Shown piece after piece: positions 4,510-6,982 of a stretch of 6,982 bases of DNA (positions are counted from its first letter, which is position 1; every line of letters starts with the position of its first letter). The DNA comes from UMGS1052 sp045580005 (GTDB taxonomy: Bacteria; Bacillota; Clostridia; Oscillospirales; CAG-382). Where the stretch lies: contig JAZNMZ010000088.1 of assembly GCA_045580005.1 (NCBI GenBank), positions 1-6,982 on the forward strand, in the 5' to 3' direction. The notes under the pieces are model-generated. The model made no database searches. It was not told the DNA's origin and worked only from the letters and a program-made list of their open reading frames with translations. A program made the translations under genes and the position numbers.

Positions 4510-4761
4510 ATGATTAGAATTTTATTGTCCACTCGGCTTGGCGAGCGGAGATGGACGCAGGCTGACCTGGCGCGAATGACTAATATAAGACCGTCAACTA
4601 TAAATGACTTATATCACGAAATCGCGGAACGGGTTAATTTGGAACATCTTGACCTCATTTGTGAAGCTCTGGGCTGTGAACTGTCCGACTTGATAGAGCG
4701 CGTTCCGAACACAGACATCAGAATCAGCAACCGTATAGGTGTTCCGTTACATAAAGAGTAG
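4510..4761 (+). CDS. XRE family regulator, HTH_26-like (83 aa)
   Basis: A single helix-turn-helix protein. MIRILLSTRLGERRWTQADL leads into the HTH (WTQADLARMTNIRPSTINDLYHE, about residues 15-37), then helices LEHLDLICEALGCELSDLIE close the domain. The short form with the 'STINDLYHE' recognition helix and 'ICEALGC..SDL' ending is typical of the Cro/C1-type HTH_26 group, common on integrative elements and phages of Clostridia. The ATG at 4510 is 12 nt from the GGAG of AAAGGAG (4491-4497), longer than usual. Another ATG at 4500 opens a five-codon frame (ATG GCG AAA GAT GAT TAG) that overlaps this start, so initiation may be coupled. It has its own promoter and terminator. The target is unknown. 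Confidence 0.9.
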   Translation: MIRILLSTRLGERRWTQADLARMTNIRPSTINDLYHEIAERVNLEHLDLICEALGCELSDLIERVPNTDIRISNRIGVPLHKE

Positions 4762-4774
4762 GCATATCTCTCTG

Positions 4775-4807
4775 CCCGGGCGAGCATTCGTCCGGGTTTT
4801 CTCTTTT
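4775..4807 (+). terminator. Rho-independent terminator after the 83-aa XRE gene
   Basis: A 9-bp GC-rich stem, CCCGGGCGA (4775-4783) with TCGTCCGGG (4788-4796) including one G-T pair, has a GCAT loop and is followed by TTTTCTCTTTT. It separates this gene from the converging minus-strand XRE gene, which ends at 4807. Confidence 0.9.
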
Positions 4808-5022
4808 CATATCTCTTCTCCGTCAGGCAAAACAAACTTGCAGACAAATTCCACATCAAGCGCCTTTGCTATTTCGTAAAGCTCCTTTTCCGAAAAGTTA
4901 TCCCGGCTCATTTTGTTTGATAGATTCTGTCGAGATTGACCTATCTTTTCAGCAAGTTGTGCAAGAGTAAGGTTTTTTCGATTTAAAAGCACCTTGATTT
5001 TCTCACCCATTGTTAATTGCAT
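4807..5022 (-). CDS. XRE family regulator (71 aa)
   Basis: A one-domain helix-turn-helix protein. MGEKIKVLLNRKNLTLAQLA (residues 5-24) leads to the HTH turn and recognition helix GQSRQNLSNKMS (28-39), then FSEKELYEIAKALDVEF. It ends in a short tail, VCKFVLPDGEEI, probably a strand used for dimerisation. I associate this type, with 'SRQNLSNKM' and a hydrophobic C-terminal strand, with regulators on clostridial integrative and conjugative elements. ATG 5020-5022 has GGAG at 5033-5036, spacing 10; the internal ATG at 5010 has no site. It has its own consensus promoter and diverges from the rightward operon starting at 5140, so it probably represses that operon and itself. The operator is not established. 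Confidence 0.9.
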   Translation of the reverse strand: MQLTMGEKIKVLLNRKNLTLAQLAEKIGQSRQNLSNKMSRDNFSEKELYEIAKALDVEFVCKFVLPDGEEI

Positions 5023-5047
5023 ATTGTATCAGCTCCTTTCATTACCA

Positions 5048-5076
5048 ATTATAAACGAAAAAGTTTACTTTGTCAA
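5048..5076 (-). promoter_or_regulatory. Promoter of the 71-aa XRE gene
   Basis: On the minus strand TTGACA (5076-5071), a 17-nt spacer and TATAAT (5053-5048) match the sigma-A consensus exactly. Confidence 0.9.
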
Positions 5077-5095
5077 TAATTTTTTTATTTTTTCA

Positions 5096-5115
5096 CAAAA
5101 AAGTTGCAAAAAAGT
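5096..5115. repeat. Tandem CAAAAAAGT repeats upstream of rightward promoter
   Basis: CAAAAAAGT occurs at 5096-5104 and 5107-5115, offset by 11 bp, about one helical turn, just before the -35 at 5117. It could be a same-face protein site or an A-tract UP element that boosts the promoter. A looser relative, GAAAAAGTTT, lies in the opposing promoter. Confidence 0.45.
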
Positions 5116-5116
5116 G

Positions 5117-5145
5117 TTGACAAACGACACGAAATAGTGTATAAT
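5117..5145 (+). promoter_or_regulatory. Promoter of the rightward small-gene operon
   Basis: TTGACA (5117-5122), a 17-nt spacer and TATAAT (5140-5145) match the consensus exactly, so this should be strong unless repressed. It is back to back with the promoter of the 71-aa XRE gene, the likely regulator. Confidence 0.9.
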
Positions 5146-5150
5146 GTAAA

Positions 5151-5175
5151 TGTAAGGTAAAGGAAACGCCTTACA
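5151..5175 (+). repeat. Leader hairpin TGTAAGG/CCTTACA
   Basis: Seven-bp arms (5151-5157 and 5169-5175) around an 11-nt loop lie at the very start of the expected transcript and just before the ribosome binding site of the 44-aa gene. It may stabilise the mRNA or serve as an operator next to the promoter. Confidence 0.5.
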
Positions 5176-5192
5176 GAAAGGAGGAAAACGAA

Positions 5193-5327
5193 ATGGCAGA
5201 GGAAAAAATAAAAGCCCTGCAAGAGCTTCTAAAGCTAATCGCTGAACATCCTGACCTGGCAGAAAGGATAACAATTACGATTAAGCCCGCGAAACTCACG
5301 CAAGGCAAAAACCCCGAAAGCAAGTAG
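5193..5327 (+). CDS. 44-aa small protein, first gene of the rightward operon
   Basis: The ATG at 5193 has AAGGAGG 8 nt upstream and the frame ends at TAG 5325-5327. The product begins MAEEKIKALQELLKLIAEHP, a clear amphipathic helix, then DLAERITITIKPAK, a probable strand, and a polar tail. It is too short for a catalytic domain and has no signal peptide, membrane segment or cysteine. As the first gene behind a consensus promoter with an excellent ribosome binding site it should be abundantly made. I do not recognise the family. A small regulator or antagonist binding another protein would fit, but that is inference from size, helix and position. Confidence 0.75.
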   Translation: MAEEKIKALQELLKLIAEHPDLAERITITIKPAKLTQGKNPESK

Positions 5328-5337
5328 CTTCAAGGCA

Positions 5338-5367
5338 GAGACGGGGCGGAGGCAACCGCCCCCTCTC
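5338..5367 (+). repeat. GC-rich intercistronic hairpin
   Basis: GGGGCGG (5343-5349) pairs with CCGCCCC (5356-5362) around AGGCAA; after one mismatch GAGA (5338-5341) and TCTC (5364-5367) extend the stem. No T-tract follows, so it is not a standard terminator. It may protect the 3' end of the 44-aa message or act in attenuation with the next hairpin. Confidence 0.75.
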
Positions 5368-5368
5368 G

Positions 5369-5417
5369 TAAGTCCTATTATAACACATAAATAAAAAAAT
5401 ATCAATAGGAGGACTTA
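5369..5417 (+). promoter_or_regulatory. Possible hairpin covering the ribosome binding site of the 114-aa gene
   Basis: TAAGTCC (5369-5375) is complementary to GGACTTA (5411-5417) and TATT (5376-5379) to AATA (5404-5407), leaving GGA (5408-5410) as a bulge and a 24-nt AT-rich loop. The strand paired on the right contains most of AGGAGG (5407-5412), the ribosome binding site 8 nt before the ATG at 5421. Alternatively TCCTATT can pair with AATAGGA. In either case the site would be masked. This is read from complementarity only. Confidence 0.5.
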
Positions 5418-5420
5418 AAA

Positions 5421-5765
5421 ATGGAATTGAAATTTATCGAACACAAGGAAGCTCAGGACGAGAGAGGAAAGTACACAAGGGATGAATACAGAATAGGAAA
5501 CTATGTTGTATTTAGAGAGTTGTCAGTTTACAACACAGGCTCAACATTTGAGAATTTCGGAATAAGAGCAAACCGTGAAGTTGATTTTCTCCCGGACATT
5601 TACTACAACTACAATTTATTTGATGATGACGGAAGAACGAGAGAGTTCAAAATCCAAACAACATCTTACGGCAGTTTATACCCGAACGAAATTCAGCAGG
5701 TCATAGACGGTTACAAAGAAGCGGTTGAGGTCGTAAATGTTCTAACTGACAAATTTTTGAAATAG
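5421..5765 (+). CDS. 114-aa hypothetical protein
   Basis: A soluble, tyrosine-rich acidic protein with no cysteine, signal peptide or membrane segment. The first 85 residues alternate short strands (EYRIGNYVVFRELSVYN, FGIRANREVDFLPDIYYNY, REFKIQTTSYG), suggesting a small beta-sheet fold. The last 28 form a long helix from PNEIQQVIDGYKEAVEVVNV. It resembles accessory proteins of clostridial mobile elements, but I know no function. AGGAGG lies 8 nt before the ATG and may be masked by a leader hairpin. Its stop codon is part of the TAGGAGG ribosome binding site of the next gene, so the two are tightly linked. Confidence 0.85.
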   Translation: MELKFIEHKEAQDERGKYTRDEYRIGNYVVFRELSVYNTGSTFENFGIRANREVDFLPDIYYNYNLFDDDGRTREFKIQTTSYGSLYPNEIQQVIDGYKEAVEVVNVLTDKFLK

Positions 5766-5777
5766 GAGGAAATCAAA

Positions 5778-5987
5778 ATGTGTGACTTATCAAAAATCAG
5801 CAACAGAACAAAGGAACTGTTTGACAAGCTCGACAGTAAGCTCCGGGGAACAGACGAACAGTACAGATACAGACTTGGTGTAAATGGATTGAATGAAGTT
5901 TGTTTTACAGACTTTCGTACAATGGAAGATGTAAAAGGTAACAGAGCCGCACAGCAGGCAATCAAAAAGTTATTGGAGGTATGTTGA
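5778..5987 (+). CDS. 69-aa hypothetical protein
   Basis: The protein is mostly helical at both ends: SKISNRTKELFDKLDSKLRG near the start and GNRAAQQAIKKLLEVC at the end. The middle, YRYRLGVNGLNEVCFTDF, probably forms two strands. Three cysteines (2, 42, 69) do not form a recognisable metal site. I do not recognise the family. The ribosome binding site AGGAGG overlaps the previous stop with 8 nt spacing. The gene ends 1 nt before the next ATG, and its 3' end carries that gene's ribosome binding site. Confidence 0.8.
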   Translation: MCDLSKISNRTKELFDKLDSKLRGTDEQYRYRLGVNGLNEVCFTDFRTMEDVKGNRAAQQAIKKLLEVC

Positions 5988-5988
5988 A

Positions 5989-6411
5989 ATGAAAAGGACA
6001 AGCGAGGAGTTTTGGAAATGGTATCATAAAGAGCGTTGGAATGTTCCTACTGCTGACCGTGATACTTGGGAGCGCAACGCAATGTTGGAATGGTGGAACG
6101 AATTAGAGGTCGGAGACCACGCCCACATTTGCCATTGGAGTGATGTATCTCCTGTAACGGTAATAGCAAGAACTGCAAAAACAATAACTGTAAGATATGA
6201 TGACGCGGTATTAGACCCGAATTGGAAACCCGAATTTATAGTAGGTGGCTTTGCTGCACATTGCACAAACAACGACGAGCAACAATGGATAATTACCGAA
6301 AACCCAAACGGCAAAACAGAAACTTTCAGGCTTCGCAAAGTAGGTTGGAGAAACAAGAGTGATGAAAAACTTTATCCCGGTTGGATGAAAAAATACGATT
6401 ACAATTTCTAA
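5989..6411 (+). CDS. 140-aa phage-type hypothetical protein
   Basis: A tryptophan-rich protein (11 Trp), starting with EEFWKWYHKERWNVP. A central domain has LEVGDHAHICHWSDVSPVTV (about 39-58) and TAKTITVRYDDA (about 62-73), a pattern of small beta-barrel folds. NNDEQQWIITENPNGKTETF (94-113) follows, and the protein ends WMKKYDYNF. I recognise this sequence type from hypothetical proteins in prophages and integrative elements of Firmicutes, with the 'GDHAHI', 'DEQ.WII' and 'YDYNF' blocks conserved as far as I recall. No function is known to me. GGAGG lies 9 nt before the ATG, inside the previous gene, so translation is probably coupled. Confidence 0.85.
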   Translation: MKRTSEEFWKWYHKERWNVPTADRDTWERNAMLEWWNELEVGDHAHICHWSDVSPVTVIARTAKTITVRYDDAVLDPNWKPEFIVGGFAAHCTNNDEQQWIITENPNGKTETFRLRKVGWRNKSDEKLYPGWMKKYDYNF

Positions 6412-6423
6412 AAAGCACACCGA

Positions 6424-6445
6424 GCCGGAGCGGTTATTCTCCGGC
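6424..6445 (+). repeat. Intercistronic hairpin GCCGGAG/CTCCGGC
   Basis: Perfect 7-bp GC-rich arms (6424-6430 and 6439-6445) around an 8-nt loop lie in the longest gap of the gene array after 5421. No T-tract follows and the next ribosome binding site starts one base later. It may act as an mRNA stabiliser or partial attenuator. Confidence 0.65.
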
Positions 6446-6461
6446 AGAAAGGACGGTTATT

Positions 6462-6692
6462 ATGAATAAGATACGCAGAAAATCATTGACAGAGGTTAAG
6501 GAACAGATTGAGGCTATAAAGGACACATTGCAGGAACTTCTTGACGAGGAACAGGAATACCTTGACAACTTCCCCGAAAATATGCAGAGTGGCGAACGCT
6601 ACGAAAAAGCCGAGGAAGCGGTTTCAGCCTTAGAGGATGCAGTCAGCAGTCTTGAGGACGCGGTCGACAATATAGACACCGCCATTGAGTAG
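6462..6692 (+). CDS. 76-aa coiled-coil hypothetical protein
   Basis: A highly acidic, almost fully helical protein. LTEVKEQIEAIKDTLQELLD (about 9-28) and AEEAVSALEDAVSSLEDAVD (about 51-70) show heptad-like spacing, joined by a loop, NFPENMQSGERYE, so a two-helix antiparallel coiled coil is likely. I chose ATG 6462 because AAAGGA lies 8 nt upstream; the open frame runs back to 6381 but would overlap the previous gene and the hairpin. The type is common in phages and integrative elements of Clostridia, as far as I recall, with no known function. The ribosome binding site of the next gene begins right after its stop. Confidence 0.8.
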   Translation: MNKIRRKSLTEVKEQIEAIKDTLQELLDEEQEYLDNFPENMQSGERYEKAEEAVSALEDAVSSLEDAVDNIDTAIE

Positions 6693-6706
6693 AAAGGAGA
6701 ATCACA

Positions 6707-6913
6707 ATGAATTATCAAAAGTTAGAAGAAATGACAAAAGGTAAAGCACTTCCACTTACAGCGGAGAACGAGGACGGAGAACGCGTAATAATCGAAAAAG
6801 GTCATAACGGAGATTTGGAGTATTATCAGCTCTCCACTTTTCAAAGTAACGATTGGGTAAGAATCAACCGCTACTACGAAGATGGCTCTATTGATGAAAC
6901 ATACGAACGATAG
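6707..6913 (+). CDS. 68-aa hypothetical protein
   Basis: A small acidic protein. After a short helix (NYQKLEEMTKG) it appears to be beta-rich: GERVIIEKG, DLEYYQLSTF, DWVRINRYYEDGS, ending in ETYER. The repeated strand-turn pattern suggests a small antiparallel sheet. No cysteine, signal or known motif is visible and I do not recognise the family. GGAG of AAAGGAG lies 7 nt before the ATG, 3 nt after the previous stop; its own stop forms part of the next TAGGAGG ribosome binding site. Confidence 0.8.
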   Translation: MNYQKLEEMTKGKALPLTAENEDGERVIIEKGHNGDLEYYQLSTFQSNDWVRINRYYEDGSIDETYER

Positions 6914-6924
6914 GAGGCGCACAA

Positions 6925-6982
6925 ATGGAAAAATATTTTTACACTTTCGGAACGAGCTTACAATTTCCGTACCAACGCGGAT
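6925..6982 (+). CDS. Start of a small phage-type hypothetical protein (N-terminus only)
   Basis: Only 19 codons lie in the window: MEKYFYTFGTSLQFPYQRG. TAGGAGG, shared with the previous stop, lies 8 nt before the ATG, so this is a real start. The opening 'KYFYTFGT...FPY' is one I associate with a family of short hypothetical proteins in Firmicutes prophages and mobile elements. No function is known to me and the fragment is too short for certainty. Confidence 0.7.
   Translation, partial: MEKYFYTFGTSLQFPYQRG

Noticed and set aside
4318..5071. Shared 13-mer AAAAGTTTACTTT at 4318-4330 and 5059-5071 as a possible att direct repeat
   Set aside because: A single AT-rich 13-bp match in 7 kb is expected by chance; one copy is inside the recombinase and the other is a promoter spacer, and the intervening 0.7 kb does not look like a mobile unit.
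5065..5274. Minus-strand 69-aa open frame across the divergent promoters
   Set aside because: It runs through two consensus promoters and opposite the 44-aa gene, has no ribosome binding site, and its product is low-complexity hydrophobic.
6381..6461. Upstream extension of the 76-aa coiled-coil gene to an ATG at 6381
   Set aside because: It would overlap the previous gene and the hairpin, lacks a ribosome binding site, and the added residues are unlike the rest of the protein.
1..6982. CRISPR array, tRNA or rRNA genes, insertion sequences
   Set aside because: No spaced repeats, cloverleaf-like segments, ribosomal RNA sequence or DDE transposase are visible; the only recombinase is the large serine type.

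Overview
The window looks like low-GC Firmicutes DNA, most likely from a gut-type member of the Clostridia. The signs are strong GGAGG-type ribosome binding sites before almost every gene, consensus TTGACA-17-TATAAT promoters, some TTG and GTG starts, and a large serine recombinase. No tRNA, rRNA, CRISPR array or housekeeping gene is visible. The whole window reads as mobile-element DNA.

Left part (1-1603, minus strand): an early-type operon running leftwards. A 63-aa Cro-like XRE regulator (1366-1557) is followed by a 57-aa protein with a TTG start, a short CxxC protein, a protein with a ribbon-helix-helix-like C-terminus, a DUF3846 protein and the N-terminus of a phage-type P-loop ATPase (Sak4/AAA_24-like) cut by the window edge. 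The last four genes overlap or abut. The regulator is transcribed from a near-consensus promoter. A perfect 17-bp palindrome, TGTTTAG-N3-CTAAACA, lies just after the -10, and a second copy lies after the regulator gene, before the rest of the operon.

Middle part (1651-4405): a lysogeny-type module. A divergent consensus promoter drives a 124-aa XRE repressor. Tail to tail with it is a 49-aa minus-strand gene whose product is a free-standing, ungapped homologue of the repressor's C-terminal domain; the two genes overlap by 41 bp through a palindrome that encodes nearly the same peptide on both strands. Then come a small lipoprotein and a 535-aa large serine recombinase (TTG start), closed by a strong terminator that overlaps its stop codon. 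The order ATPase operon, Cro-like gene, repressor, lipoprotein, integrase matches one end of a temperate phage or phage-like element.

Right part (4406-6982): after the recombinase terminator there is a second regulatory system. It has an 83-aa XRE protein with its own promoter and terminator, a 71-aa XRE protein on the minus strand, and a divergent consensus promoter leading into a rightward operon of small proteins of unknown function (44, 114, 69, 140, 76 and 68 aa, plus one cut by the window end). Two leader hairpins lie between the first and second genes of this operon, one of which could cover a ribosome binding site. This part may belong to a second element into which the first inserted, or to the same element; the sequence alone does not decide.

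The observation most worth following is the inverted duplication of the repressor's C-terminal domain at 1978-2215, which could be a built-in modulator of the repressor.
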